A stretch of 64,000 nt of DNA from Solenopsis invicta (GCF_016802725.1 NC_052672.1:12348710-12412709); one strand, 5' to 3'. Numbered from the stretch's first letter, positions 22,697 through 36,900 are shown. The notes: generated by a model from the sequence alone, not told the origin. Numbers and translations: made by a program.

Positions 22697-24568
22697 GTGA
22701 GTGACGTCGAGTGTGCAGAAGCCAATTCACGAGGCGACCGTATCGGAAATTTAAAATCGTCGGCAACGAGGCGGGAGGGTGCCTCGTCTGAGGCTGCGCG
22801 ACAAGTCGGCTTCTTTTTTGACGAGAAGAGATTCCGCTGAATCGAGACGAATAAATTCCGACCGTGACAAAAGGAGAACGCTCTCTCATGCGAGGCCTAA
22901 TAGCCTCGGTCTGGCTACCGCGACGGATGAACAGACAGACGGGCAAACCGAATCTCCGTATTCCCTGCTCCTGGAAGCCGCGCCGAAATAACGATCCGAG
23001 GCCGGGGTTCCTGCCTTCGACACGACCAATCCGCAGGATCGCGTCGTTTGTCAGGATCCACGCACGCTCGGCTGGCTTCTCGTCCCGCCAGAGGCAGAAA
23101 CCAGTGCGGTACGCGATCTTGTCTCGAAACGTTTCGCGGTACCGGCCATGTAAATGAAAAAATGTAAATTGGCCCAATTGCCTTTATGGATCGCGTGGCC
23201 CTTCGGCTACGACTGAACGTACCTTCTGCATCTCCGTGCTCAGAAAAAGAGATCCGCGACTCCGGATGCACCTGCGTAACGCAGATGCATCTTGGAATTC
23301 GGTAGCGCGTTTACATTCGTCGCGGTTGTAAGACGAAGATCGAATTACGGCGTTTAAAAGGCGGGTAGGTAGCTGTTTTTCATTTGTACAAGAGAGTTTG
23401 CATTATACTCCGTATAAAATGTATAATTACATTTCAAATCACGCGAGAATTTAAAATAAAAGTAGTATATTTATTGTACACTTAGTGGATACTTTTGAAG
23501 GTGAGAATAATATAAAAACTCGTTTGAAAAACGAAAGAAATTCGCTTTGATTAAAAAGAGGAATTCAATATCGATGATCCAATTTATACCGGCGATGTAT
23601 TGCAAATGGAAAATATAAATTGGTTCGCGATTGCCCTTACCGATCGCGACTTTTCGGTCCTGCGGAACCTGGACGAGAACGGAGGAAAAGGATCTAAAAA
23701 GCAGAAGGACGGGGGTGAATGAGAAAAAGAGGGAGACGCGCGGCCTTTCGCTAGACTGAAGAGACAATGCCATTGTTTTTAGACTTCAAAGGGATCTGGC
23801 CGCTCGCGAAGTGGGCCTTTGCTCTTGCCGTCGCCCCTAAATTCTTCTACGTCAACCCGCGGTCCCCGTAAACCGCGAGTCTCGCTCGGACCTCTCTCGT
23901 CCTCCTCCTTCTTCTTCCCGATCCGACCGCCACACGCTCCCTCTTTCCATTCCCTGCATTATGTACGAACGCGGCTCGGGGGAACGTTCGTTAACCCTCC
24001 TGAGAGAAGGAACACGAGTTCCGCCCGTACCGTCTTGCAATTCCTCCTTTCCGCGATTCCGTGTCCTTGCGGCGGGATGTTAATCGGAGGCCGCTTAATT
24101 GATCGTCCAGAGGGAACGCCGAGGGGACCAGTCACGGAACACGTATCTCTTGTATACTGTCGTTACCGAACAAGTGCGCGTCGATACAAACTTTTAGAAA
24201 TAATATTTTATACATGTCGAACACTTTCGAAAACATCGGGGAAAAAGATATCGTTATCGTTATGATAAATGCTCCAAACGGACGGCCGCCGTGTCCGAGT
24301 GAAATACGAGAAATACTCGACGACCTTACCCGCGATAGCTGCTTTTCGTAGACCACTCTTAAACCGCGTTTATGACACACTTTCGCCATATGCACGCAAC
24401 ATCGGGGGGAAGAGTGGCGCGTTCGAGGAGTTGCATCCGGGGGAGGAAAGGGACGTGCGAGGCGGACCTCACCGAGGTGCATCCGCAGAAGCCGCCGGGC
24501 AAAAGCACGGTAATTGCTGCGCTGGCGCGGCCTTCGCTCCAATAAGCCATACCATATGCTCTTGCGAG

Positions 24569-24585
24569 ATGCAGCGCGGCTGCAT
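24569..24585. other. dyad TGCAGC-N3-GCTGCA, first occurrence
   Basis: ATGCAGC, three bases, GCTGCAT. The preceding CTTGCGAG is shared with the second occurrence at 40759-40773 (CTTACGAG). Confidence 0.4.
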
Positions 24586-24586
24586 A

Positions 24587-24614
24587 GGCGGCAGCGGCGG
24601 CGGCGGCGGCGGCG
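24587..24614 (+). repeat. (GGC)n microsatellite
   Basis: About nine GGC units with one AGC interruption, just downstream of the TGCAGC-N3-GCTGCA dyad at 24569-24585. Confidence 0.95.
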
Positions 24615-26118
24615 AACGGAAGAAGCGAGTTCTCTCTCGAAAGAGAAAGAGAAAGAGATGAAAAAGAAAAAGGAAGGAAAGAGAGAGAGACCAGTGCACT
24701 CCCTTCTCTCGCACTGTCCGCTAACGCGAGCGGCACGTACGCTCTTCTCTCGCGCGTATGTAAATGCGTATTGTCTTACGTCGCCGATAAAAAGACCTCC
24801 GCCGCGCCGGCTGCATTACCGGAGCCCGCAGTATATTAGCCCTTTGATTTATGCCGGATCGCCATATAAGCCCTACAATGTCTTTCGACGAGGCGGAGGT
24901 GTACGCGAAACCTCGATAGCTGCGAGGAGCAAACCGTAAAGACGCCGATGTTTCGCGTCTTTGGGAAATCTTGTCTTCTGGACAAAGTATCTCCATTTCC
25001 TTTTGAGCACGTAAACGTTTCATTTCGCTGTACATATAATTAAATAATATGTTAACGTAACTCGCTTTCTCATCGTTGCAATTGTTATTCTTACCCATTT
25101 TAATTTCTGCAGCATTTGATAATTACGTTATTGCAAACGGAGAAATTTGTGGATTCTTACGGATTATTATTCTCATATTAACATTTAACTTGCAAACATT
25201 CGCATGCAGATTAAAGATCCAAGTACATAAATTTTATTAATTACGTGAATATATTATGTAAAATATTTTTAAAAATACGGACTTCTATTAATTTCTAATG
25301 TTTGAAAATTATTATTTTATGTTTAAAACAGTTTATAACTACATATAAAAAAATTTTAAAAAAAAGACAAGAAAGTCACGCAAATGCTTACAAGTGAAGA
25401 AAATATTTGTTGCACTTTTAAAATTTTGCAAACCGCCACCAATGTGAGTTAAGTTATAACGCCTTATACGTATACATTAGCTGATTCTATAAGGAAATAT
25501 GATTATCGCGATCTTGATGAATTTCACGACTGAGAAATGCCGACATCGCGCACAGAACGTTTCCATCTAGAAAGGCAAAACGAATACGGAAGAATCACGA
25601 TGGCGGGAGGGTTTTACGACTATTGCGGCGTAACGGGGCGCTAAAACTCTTATCTGACTAATTTAAGGTGCACGCTTTTCTTTATTTTCCGAGGCGGATC
25701 TACGCCGCGCTTAACGTCCAATACGGTCGAGAAAACTGGCACGGAGGAACAATGCAGGCATAATGCACTCGCGAGCTGATTTGCATGCTCGCGAGAGTAT
25801 CAGCGCGTTTGCATCACGCAATTAATAAATTTGTCCGATTGCTGCATTATTCATAGGACGCGATTCTCGCCCGTCGCTGTTATTACCTATGGCCTCAGCC
25901 TTTTCTTTCTTTCGCTCCATACAGAGCGTCCGTGCTTGGAATATCTATATGACGATTGGCGATTTAGGATGATAGCGATACGAGAATAAGTTTCATCGCG
26001 CATAAATATTTATGTTTAACGCTAGAGATTCAACAAGTCATTCTTGTTTGAATTAGCAATCATAGAAGATTAACCATTTATAACTAATGAAAACAATCGT
26101 AAACGTTTTATCTTTTTC

Positions 26119-26313
26119 AAAGGCTAATCTACAATGTATTCTTTGCTTCCTGTTTCTTGTTCCTTTTTTTTATCTTTTTGCCGCTTCGTGCAGTTTTATC
26201 GAAGGTAAAAATTGACGAACTCCAAAAGAGACAAAAAACGCAATTAGCAATAAAATAGCAAAAAGCAAAAAGCAAGAAACAAGAAGCAGAGAGCATACTG
26301 TAAATTAGACTTT
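26119..26313. mobile_element. inverted-repeat element, family copy 2
   Basis: Second copy of the element at 19188-19410: AAAGGCTAATCTACAATGTA at the left, the complement of AAAGTCTAATTTACAGTATG at the right. Both arms are built of CTTTGCTTCYTGTTTCTTG-like sequence, and the interior has the same GACGAACTCCAAAAGAGACA core. It is about 195 bp, slightly shorter than copy 1. It lacks coding sequence. Confidence 0.65.
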
Positions 26314-26793
26314 AGACTTAGTCATTGCATGTAAAGAACAGCTGACGTACTTACGCACTGTTTGCCGTTTCTGGTTCTAAGAATTAAAAAGATAAAGAGT
26401 AAGTTGAACCGAGATTAAAGATAACCTACATTGATAAAAAAATGGATTATAGTTTCATTATACTATACGTAAAAACTAAAGGATTATAATTGTCACGACG
26501 ACAATTCAGAATGTCTCATTAGTTAAGGAGGGTAAAATTTCTCGAAAACATTTCGCGCGAGCAGGAACCTTGCCACATCGATCCAATTCTGTTTTTCGTA
26601 CAGAAGTAAAAAGCATTGCGACGTGTCTACAAGTGTGAGACAAGGGAGCTTCGATATTACCGCCTTATAATAAGACAGTATCACATGAACGAGCGGCGTC
26701 GGTCTCCGCCACAGAAGGCGGTCTCCGAACAATGGGCCTGAATATCCCGGTTGAGGCCCGCTCCAGCAGCGGCGTTACTTGTAACAAGAACCA

Positions 26794-26794
26794 C

Positions 26795-26825
<31 letters not shown>
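26794..26825 (+). repeat. (CT)n microsatellite
   Basis: About 32 nt of CT units with one CC interruption. Confidence 0.95.
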
Positions 26826-28949
26826 GTGCAGCAAGAAGATGCACGCGGAGAAGCGTGGACGCGGGGCGTGGATGGAGGAAGCAATGCACGCCATATATCA
26901 ACATCGTATCGATAACGAGGTCCCCAGGAGGCTACCGGTCGTGGAAGGACGACGACGGCGACGACGACGACCGGGCTGCCGTTAACTTGGGTCGCCGCAC
27001 GAACTCCACCGATTTACCGAGACCCGCTTTCAGGGATCCCCGCTGAGGATTCGGCCGATGAAAAAGCGGCGGACGTGTCCCCACGAAACGCCAGACACGT
27101 CGCGCAATAATTTACGACGTTTACCGCGTCGGATTTACCTCGTTCGAGTCGCGCGCTCTCCACTATCTCTCAACGTCCCTCCCGATGCACAGGCGCAGCT
27201 GCAGTTTTCGCGCTTTCTGTTGAAGAACCGTGAAATTTACTGCTCTCCGAATATTCAGGTGCTGCACGATTTTTTTTCTTTTTTTTTTTGTTTAATACGA
27301 AAGAAGCTCCAAGGAATGAGTTCTCGAACAAAAGAAATTCAATTTTCATGAACAATGGTGAAACTGTCGAGTCAATCATCGACATGGTCGGTAAACGATG
27401 CAAGCGACGTACGAAACGAAGAGCAACGGTGGTAAGACGCAAGAGGGGAAGATGAGGAGAGACAGCGGGCGGCGGCGGCGGCAGCGGCGACGACGGAGGA
27501 GTCACCTCAGCGTAGCAGGCAGGCGCCCATTCGAGCCGACTCGCGGTGCACCGGAACAAAAAGCCGGTGTTGGTTTAACCGGCTCGCGCGGGTTATGATG
27601 AGAAATGTAATTTAAATTATCCACGCTTTTTGCCCGCGACGGCTTTTTTCTGACGTAACAATCGCCGGGACGAGAGAGCACCGCGCGACGCGCCGAGTCC
27701 TCTGGCCCCGCCATGCCGGCCAAGAACGCAGCGCGACGGAGACCAAAATGGAGGAGGAATAAAGAAAGCCGGCGAAGAGGATCTCCGATGAAGAACCCGT
27801 CGGGAGAAAGCGAACGCGCGCGAGGGTTACCACCGGCGGTAGCGCCAACGAGAGGGAGCGCGTTGCTCCTCTCTCGTGAATGAAATTGTAACTGCCTACC
27901 GTCGTAACCACGTTAATGCCGCTCTCTTACGCAACGCGTCGCGATTTCCTGTCGGCGAACGAACGACATGATTTGCGCGGGGCTTCGAATGAGCGATGAC
28001 ATTCCGGAATTGTGTTTGCCATTTCAGAAATCCCATATCCCGTGCGACCTAATGATGTAAGACGTCACTCAACATATGCGCGTCCTCCTTCGATCTAGAA
28101 AAATTTTCACTCGCCAGAAAAATATCATCGCCGTTAGACGTGATGGGTACTTCAATATTGAATTTGTTTTAATGCCCCGTTAAGCGAATAACGAATGTTA
28201 TTTCCGAAGAAGCGTTTGCATCATTAGCATTATAATACTACAATATTATCATTCTGAAATCATTTGTTCTAATTCCTCTATGAAGCAATTTACATTAAGC
28301 ACTTTTCGATCAGATTACATGCGCAATAAGTGCTAAATTTCGAAATAATGTTCGCCCGTTGAGTGCGGCAGGAGCGTCATCACGTTAATCACTCGCGCGG
28401 AGATACGCGACGATACCGGCAAGCGCGCTAAGAGACCTCTGTGATAGTTGTTCAAAACTCAATCTGCGTTTAAAATGGAATAACCCAAGGCGAGTTTCGT
28501 GCTTCGTTCTCCTCGCAGATCTCGCGGGCAATTAATTTTTCAAGGTAGAAGCAATGTATGCACCGCGTGCTGGGCGTGTAACAGCGCCGGTACTGACCGG
28601 TCGCTGCTCGCGCGGCCCATGGGTAATGGGACTTAATGCAACGTGGAAAAGCTCGTGAATGAGTTGCGTGACACGTAGGAGAGGTTTGCAAGGCCCCCAT
28701 GCGAAGATCCGCGTGACTCCGCGCGTCTTATAGTACATAGGGAACCTGGACTTCCTGTCCGCGCGCTCACATGTCCGACTCCCAACCATTATAGCATCAT
28801 CTACTACCGCTCGTCGTTGTGGGAGAGTAAGCATCGCTCACACGTCACGTTATGTGACCACTCGACTGAAGGTGGAGACTCCTCATCTTCGTCTACGTCC
28901 TCCTCTCCTTCTCCTATTTCTCTCTTCTGCCTTCTCTTCCGCTCCGATC

Positions 28950-28984
28950 TCCTCCTCCGTCCTCCTCCTCCTCCTCCTCCTCCT
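28950..28984 (+). repeat. (CCT)n microsatellite
   Basis: CCT units with a single CGT break, inside a wider pyrimidine-rich stretch (about 28880-29000). Confidence 0.95.
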
Positions 28985-31754
28985 TGTTCTCCAACTCTTT
29001 CATTCAGCTTTGCGTTCCGCCATTCACGAGCGACGCGAGCACTTGTGTACGCTGGCCGCGATTTTCTTGCCAGACGGACGCGGAGACGGGACGGACGCAA
29101 CGCTCATCCTTTTCGAGAATTGCGCGCGGGAAATAAATTGCGAAGGCAGATTTGTATCCGGGAACGACCGCTGACTGCCCGTCACGCAGCCCTTGGCTTT
29201 CGGACGTATCGGAATACTCGTGTGAATCGAGACACGCCGCCTAACGTCCGCCGTCCGACACACCGCGCCGCGCGCCGTTCCCCGGCGTCGATCGTGTTCG
29301 TGTAACGAGTAAAGTAGAAGATACAATGCGTAGGAAGCAAGGAAACTATTATTAGCTGTTAAATGATAATTTGAAGTCTATTATTTACAACTTTCTCAGA
29401 CCGACACGTTTAGCTTCTCGTGTAGGTCGAATCATTCAATTATCATATCGCACAACGGTCTTCGCCTTCGCGCGATCGCTTCCGAATCTCGTAACGACGA
29501 CTGCACACTAAGATAACACAATGAGAAGTGAAACGTAATAGAGATATCAGAGGGATTAGAGAGACGGAGTTTTGCCACGGGATTACGATACGATCTTAAA
29601 TCATATTCTAATTGTGTCGCGGTTGACGAGCGTCGGTTACACATGTAACACTTTTACGACACACGCCCGTCACAATTATGTTGGCGTCGGTAACACGCGG
29701 CGCTACAAATTTTATTTTACGATATGCTGACTGCGCGAGAGTGACTACAATGGGGTCCCCATGTACCCTACGCGCTTACGAGCGATTCGAGTTAGATTTA
29801 TTACGCCATGAGTTCTTGGGCGCTTTTCCCTATTGGCAAGACGTCATGCGCATCTCCATACGAGTCGAAGCAAGTGTGCCTTCGACGCTGCGCTATGTGA
29901 AAGTGTACAAATATCTTCCGCGCGCACTATTTTCTTTAATAAGTAGCTGCCGGCATACGTGCGAAATAAATAAATTAATGTTAATATTTTCCGCTCGAAA
30001 TCCATCTTAGATCTAATAGTAATTTTTAGAATTGCTGATTTAATAAGATTCTCATTAACATTAGTGGTATTAAATTTTAATTCCATTGAACAATGACTTA
30101 GTTTTGGTATAAGACAACGTTTCAAGTTCGATCGTCACGTGGTTCAAAACAGAAAATGTATTGCACTCTTTTAGCTGCTGCCTAAGAGCAATGTACGAAG
30201 AATGACCGAGGTCACAAAATTATTGATCAAAATAACCGAAGCTTAGCGCAGACGTTAGATTTATTAATGCGCATGACGTGCAATAAAATCATATCTCGTG
30301 AGAAACGGATTCCAAAGGCGTTCGAAGCGTAATAGAAGCTGTGCAAAAACTATATATTCGTGAAAATAAATCTACCACCACATAGTCACACCGGTGGAGT
30401 TCTTGTCAAAGCGAAAAAGAATGATTGATACGTTTTGAAATATTTCCTTCTCCTCTTGACCGAAGAGCGTGAACTTTTAGATATCCGTTTTTCTCCCAGT
30501 CCACCTCTTTTTTCCTTTTCGTCACAAAGGAGAGCCGTCGACACTCCTTAATGCAGCACCGTTACGGCATCATTAATAAGGCGGCGAGGCCCGTGGTTTT
30601 AGACACAGGCAGATGCAAAAAGGGTATCCATGCGAATAAGGGTCGCGGCTGAAGCGCGCCGGTAAATGCGTGCAGCACGTCGAGCGACGGGATCGGTCGT
30701 TACTTTCAATCAGGTGTTCTCGTTCTCGCACGCGGCCGGCGCGGCGCATAGCGGTCTGCCGTGGTTTCGAGCGGTCACGTACGTAGGAGATTCGACCTGA
30801 ATGCCTGATATTCGTTTTATTCCTCGATCTGACCGGTGACAGTCACGTCATCGCCGAGTGTTTGCGCCGAGCGGCAAACACGCCCGCTGTACCCAGCACC
30901 CATTAATTACCGCGCAACTGGTTGTCCATTAACTGTTGCAGCCTGATATAAGTGCGTGTTTAATAGCTTCGTGCACCAATTCATATTTTGCTAGACCGTG
31001 TAAACCGAACGAGCTCTCGCTGGAATAGAATATTCGATATAGAGTGACGAATAAATTAAGAAATATTATTATTTTGGATGTTCAAAGAATTAATCCTAAA
31101 AATATGAACGTAAATTCTCGTTATATATTATTACGTAAACAGCTTATTATTTTTAAGGTTGTCTAAACTCAGTATATGGATTTTATCACAAAATCGAGTA
31201 TACTCTACTTTCAAGACAAATAATTTGATTACATCTTATTATCTGTCATCGATAAATTCAAGAAAACCTATCTTAGCTATGTGAAAGCGAATATATTGTC
31301 TGTGAATATATTTATTTGGCTATTAAAATGCAGTTGGGCGTGTTCGGGTGGCAGAGACTAGTTGGTAGATAGCAGAAAGATCCGAGATCTTGACAAGATC
31401 GACCTAATGGGAATTTATTGAAACGATTCAACTTTGTTCTCTTCTATATTGTGTCCCACAAATGCATGTAGCTAACGATCGAAGCAGAGACACAGAAACG
31501 AGCCGCTCTCTTGTGTCGCGCGAGAGGAAGAATGGTCGGATATGGACACCATCGAGTTACGATAGTATTTCCCTCATGCATTATGCGTCAATTAACTGCA
31601 AAAATAATGCAATACGAAGGAATGGCGTAATACGTTTTTCAATCTACTATCCTATCCAGAACAATATTTTATTCAGAATTAAAAAAGGGGTTAATGAGAG
31701 TCAAGATGTTGGTGCGTATATTTCTGATTGTGAGTTTATTCAATATAAATTCAA

Positions 31755-31788
31755 GGACGTTTCGACCCTGTCGATCATCTTCAGCAAA
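31755..31788 (-). mobile_element. possible Penelope-like element terminal motif
   Basis: On the minus strand this reads GCTGAAGATGATC, a short spacer, then GGGTCGAAACGTCC, followed by TTGAATTTATATTGAATAAA. Strings of the form CTGAWGA...GGTCGAAACGTC followed by an AT-rich ATTAATAAA-like end are familiar from Penelope-like retroelement termini, where some act as hammerhead ribozymes (family knowledge). Here CTGAAGA and GAAAC flank a possible 4-bp stem (GATC/GGTC). No reverse transcriptase or GIY-YIG sequence is visible nearby, so at most a truncated end is present. The extent is unknown. Confidence 0.3.
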
Positions 31789-32257
31789 GAAAGTCGAAAT
31801 CAAAAAGTCTCCACTTCACATGGCGTGATCCTAGTTCTTACCAGATCACAATCGGGTGGTCATCGAGTGAAATTGAAATTCTAAAGGGTGGCCAACTAAT
31901 AATATATAATACTACAATGATTAATTAGCTAAGATGTTAAATAATATTTTCAAATTTTACCATGTGAACCAAGGAACGGATACGTATTAAATGCACAAAA
32001 GCGTAAATAAATATAAAATTAACATTATAAGTAAGGTGAATTGGCAATCATTGTAACAGCATTAAGATGATATCGAGATGATACATCTCGCCTGTGTTAC
32101 AGTCAAGGCGATACTGCTCTCCGTTCGTAAGCAGTGTCGGCGATGAGATCGAACAGTTGATAATATTTTATACTTAACATTACACAACTTATTCAAATAA
32201 GAACTTTTAATATAATCCTAAGCAAAAATCCAAAGCAAAAAAGCCGACTTCAAATCT

Positions 32258-32277
32258 AAAAAAAAAAAAAAAAAAAA
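32258..32277 (+). repeat. poly(A) run
   Basis: About twenty A, in AT-rich surroundings. Confidence 0.9.
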
Positions 32278-33527
32278 TGTTTATTTTTCAATGCCACTTT
32301 CTTTATTTTGAAACATACGTTCCAAATAAATTAATCCAAATTAAATTCAAGTATCAAACTTCGAATAATTTTACAATATAAAATATATGATAACTTTGCA
32401 AAAATATAACAAGTAAACAAACACATTCTGCTCCTTACTGACTCGCGTCTCCATACATATATTCTTATCTTAACTATACGCAAATAATTTTGCAATATAA
32501 AATTTCGCAGTGTCTGTGCGGAGTATGGAGAATGCAGAGGCAAGACAGGCACAGTAGACAGGTGCGAGACGACGGGAGGAATCGGTGCGCGTTCGCGTTT
32601 CTCGGACGCGACACGCATGCGACGTCGGTGCGTTATGCGTTCGATAAGGTGACCGGTTCCCATTCGATCGTAACGAAGTACGTAGAGGCCGCGAGGCCGT
32701 CTATTATGAGAGCGGTAAAAATTGAGGTCACAATCAGCGGCAATATCCCTCTTTTTTTTTACGCGATCACTCGGCTTGTTAACGATAGAAATTGATAGAG
32801 ATCGATACAATGCCATTATTTAGCTGCCATATACGCAACTGCCATTAACGGCGAGACCGCCTCGCTCCCGCGCCGGCTAATGATTTCATTTCGACGTCGT
32901 CGAGCCTGCTTCTCTAAGAGCCCCCATCGGTCGACGGACGTTTCATCCATTTCGATCGCACGAACGCGGCTCTGCGTGCACGGCATCGATAAATATCGAA
33001 ATTCTCGTTCGCGCAGAAAGGTTTAATTAGACCGTAAACGCAGTTTATATCCCCCACCGAATTACGAAACCCTCTCCGGACAAGCCGCACATTCCAATTT
33101 GTAATTATAACGCGCAGGAGACTGGGTCGCCGCTTTTAAAGCGTTCCATTCTTGGCGACAAATCCACTTGATTAAATCTTTCTTTTTTTTTAATCGTATT
33201 ATCGACCGTGTGAAAGATTTGGGATAAAAACATGAAATATATAAAAGATATTTAAACGTAGCTTCCAATTAAAAATTAATTAATTATTACGTTTTGTAAC
33301 TTTACGCGTTATCAGGGTGTATCTTATACACCAATTAACTTACTATTGCAACACCTTTCGTAAAATTTTTCCTTCTCGTGAAAGTCATTTAAGAATTTAA
33401 GATTCTTGTCTAGATGTAGATTTTAATCAAGCCAGCCTGTCAGAATTAAGACAGAAAATCAGTGTACTTTCGCGTCCTTTATTCCTTATCTGCGAAAATG
33501 AGCAACTCAATTAAATGTGGATTGCCG

Positions 33528-33530
<3 letters not shown>

Positions 33531-33561
<31 letters not shown>
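33531..33561 (+). repeat. (AG)n microsatellite
   Basis: An uninterrupted run of about fifteen AG units, followed by a GC-rich stretch. Confidence 0.95.
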
Positions 33562-33562
<1 letters not shown>

Positions 33563-33860
33563 GCGGCGGCGCATCCTCCCGACCGAGATTCACGGCAATA
33601 TGCCGGGGCGATCGTTAACCAGGATTCGGTTGGAGATATCGCGTTTATCGCGGGGCTATGAAAGTCGACCCGCGGGGCCGGAAACGGGCGCTTACAACGG
33701 CGGCGTTGCCCGGATAAGATTGCGTCGTGACCTTTAATTAGTTACCGCGGGACTGCCGGCAAAATTAACGGCTTCCTGGCCTGCTAAATAAATAAAAGAA
33801 GGCGTTGCGCGCGCGCAAGAAGTAGGTAGGCACAGCAAACTATAGCTTTTCTCGCTTGGC

Positions 33861-33952
33861 GACGAACAAAGAGAGAAGAGATAAAGAGAGAAGAAAAGAA
33901 GTGAAAAGAGAGAAAGAGTGGTAAGACAGAGACAGAAATGAAGGAGGGAAAC
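33861..33952 (+). repeat. polypurine tract
   Basis: About 90 nt of AGAGA/AAAGA-type sequence. Confidence 0.8.
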
Positions 33953-36900
33953 ATAATCGGACCTCAGAGCGCTGCTGATTATATGCGAAAGCCACGCTCG
34001 GCGGCTCAAGCACATCGCGAGAGATTCGCGTGGAAATTCAAGCGCGCCTCCCGCGTCCGTGATCTTGGCTCCTTCCTTCCTTTCGCGGTAATTAATTGGC
34101 CGGCTTCTCTAGTCTCGCCGGTGCCGCTGCACTCGACCGAATTTCAACTGAACCGTAAGCCACCTCCGGCTAAGATATCAGCCGCATCTGATTTCTGCGC
34201 TCACGAATAGAAACTGTTGGAATCCGCCGATACGGCAATTCAAGTTGATATAATTTTAAAGTTTCATTACGTTTCTTTAGGTGGCAAAAAACAAAATAAT
34301 TGACGTAAAAATTTACGCTAGTTGTACACTAATTGAAATTCCAAATACCCTCGACACAATAGACTGACTAATAATATTCGGACGTGCTTAATGCGTCCTT
34401 CCGCTGTTGGAATTTATCGCATTTCGGAATATACGCGGTGTCGCGGGCGATTCGTAGAAGAAAACGCGGCGTTTAAATTCACGGCGCCGTAACGAGCGGT
34501 TAATGGATCTTTTCTCAGTTGACCGTTAAACCCATCAAGTTTTAATTTAACGGACGTTTTTCTCGCGCAAACGAAGAATTCGGCGTAATCGAGCAATTAA
34601 CGCGCCCGATCAGACACGTCCATCGATCTCATTTCACGATTCCCGTTAAATCTGAGTCGAATATTAAAGCGCGCTAAACATTTTTATTAAGGGACGCACA
34701 CAAATTTCATTTTTTTAGCAATCAGTAATTGACTCATTTATTAACTCTGTAAAAGCTAATTAAATTAATTTACTGTTTATGTTATTATATCATGAAGCAA
34801 TAGCGGCTTAATAAAGTAAAAAAACGATAGCCTCTGCATTAATGTTTATTAATCTATGTACGAATAATACGAAAAAATTTAATTACTTAATCTCAAAAGA
34901 AATCTTAAATTTATGACGAAAGGGATTTTTTCAGGAATGTCCGCCGATCGAAGATCCTTTTCGTCCCTTTGGTTATAAAATTGAAGATTTCCTTTAAGAT
35001 TGAGTAATCCCATCTAACGTCTTCCTTTATATATAATTTATATATCATCAGGCATCTATCAAACCAACAGATAATATTTCATCTAGAATTTTAGATTGCG
35101 GACGCTAATTGCTCTTTCCACGCTTCAATATTTATAATAGCGCAAGGAGTATTTGCACGTTTCCATCGCGCCGTAATTAGCTTCAACTTTAACGCGGCTC
35201 GTGACTTCGGCACTTCTACAGCCGCAGCTGCAAGGGGTCGAAAGAGAATGCGGTGCAATCAGCTTCCGTGACGACGAGGAAGGCTGCGCGTCTTAATAAC
35301 GCACACCGACATTTTCTTACCTCCGACTTAGACCTGGCCTATTGCTAACCGTCACGCTGGTGATCCTAATTAAATCGGCGCCAATTAAGATCGACCTTAA
35401 TGCACGCTTTCGCGAGATATACCGGCTACTACGAACTCATTTTTCACGCGATACCGTCGCATCTACGAATTCCGATCTGCGCTTCCATGCGCGAATCGAA
35501 TCTAATCTCCGGTCGGCAACAACGATAATATCGACGAAAATACAGATTTAACGGCGGTGCGCGCAACGTCCGTTACACGCTGTTTAATGGAAACTCGCTC
35601 GAGAGTAATAAGAAAAGTACAAAATAAATTGGAATTCTTTATTCGACGAACGATTACTAATAAGCAGTAATAAATATAATACGAACGGGTTTATCTGTCA
35701 GATCGAGTTTCGTCATGAAAGGTAAGAAGCAGTTGGCAGGAACTCGGCCATTACGCGATATACTCCATCGCAACGCGTGTTCGAAACGCAGACACCAATC
35801 GCAAACGGAAGGAAGAGCGCGGGAGAGAAGACGACGAGTGTGGAAACGAGCGACGTGTTTCCCGACGCATGACAAATGCCTGCGTTTACGCAGATAATGC
35901 ATCAAAACGACCGTATACCATACCGGCTACTCTACGCGAAGAGCTCTACGTGCGCTAGAAAGACGGAGAATGGAAGAAACCAGCGGAACCAGCATTGCCG
36001 GCGACTTTCAGGAATGCGCTAATCGGATTAGATCGTAATTAAGCCTCGCGACCGGCGCGGCGTCGCGAAAACCGGCAGACCGAGGGGACCCGATTTGGTG
36101 CGTGCGTTCCGCGGGGGGCTCCCTAATTACCGCGAGCCGGAAGCTCGCGCAATCGTCGAGCTGCGGACGGAAGGGGGTGGCGGCGACGGAGACGGCGACG
36201 GCCGCTGGCGCGGCGTGTAAGACCCGCGAGCGTATACTTCTGGGTTCGCCTGTTCGACCTTCCTTCCTCTCTCGAGCAACCGCCTTCCTTCGCTCTGTGC
36301 CCGTCTCTCGCGGACGAGCGAGGGGGTAGGGTGGAAGCCCGTTCCCCCTCGCTCGCGTACGGAGGGAATGAATAGCGTGCGTTCACGGTAAGGCGATCCC
36401 CGTAATGGTGGCACACGCCGTTACCACTACGCGGAAAGGCGGCCGCGTCGCTTGCGCGCGCGCGCGGCTCTACTTACGATAATTAACATGATTGCCATTA
36501 TACGTAGGTACGTGCGCCGCCGCGGCCGGCGTGCCTCGTAATGGGCAACCGGCGACCACCGTTGCGAAACCCCACCGGGTAGGAAACCCTCGCTCCCCTT
36601 CCTCCCAAGACGGATATCCCTCGAGACGCGTCGAGGATGCGTCGGAGGTCGCGCTCGCTTCCGAAAGGAAGTTCGAGGGGAGGGGTGCGGATGTGGCTCA
36701 AGCCGCAATCTCGGCGCGCATTTAGCGTTACACGTGATTCCGCCCGATTCCGAGTCAGCGTGTACGTTCACAAATCGTCCCCTTTCCGTTTCGCAGAGTA
36801 GACGGAAATAATTATCGCTCACGTTATTTATCTTCAACGCCGAGTCGGAAATTATTAAAAATAAAACCAGCTACGTAAGAAGACGCTTTTAATTGCATTT

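Larger units (their letters stand above)
22700..26115. other. no supported gene
   Basis: Open frames on both strands over 22569-23177 and 23819-24940 reflect low stop density. AT-rich 24940-25500 holds nothing. Confidence 0.45.
26320..31750. other. no supported gene
   Basis: Alternating CpG-rich (26680-27900, 28380-29300) and AT-rich blocks, with CT and CCT arrays. A frame at 29678-30010 is coding-like in composition but lacks splice or homology support. Confidence 0.45.

Noticed and set aside
22569..23177. 202-codon minus-strand open frame
   Set aside because: Arg/Ser-rich translation of CpG-rich, stop-poor DNA; no domain, and plus-strand frames are open over the same bases.
29678..30010. 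110-codon frame with coding-like composition
   Set aside because: No acceptor, donor or recognised domain; a minus-strand frame overlaps it.
31462..31884. 140-codon plus-strand open frame
   Set aside because: It runs antisense through the possible Penelope-like end and matches no transposon protein I know.
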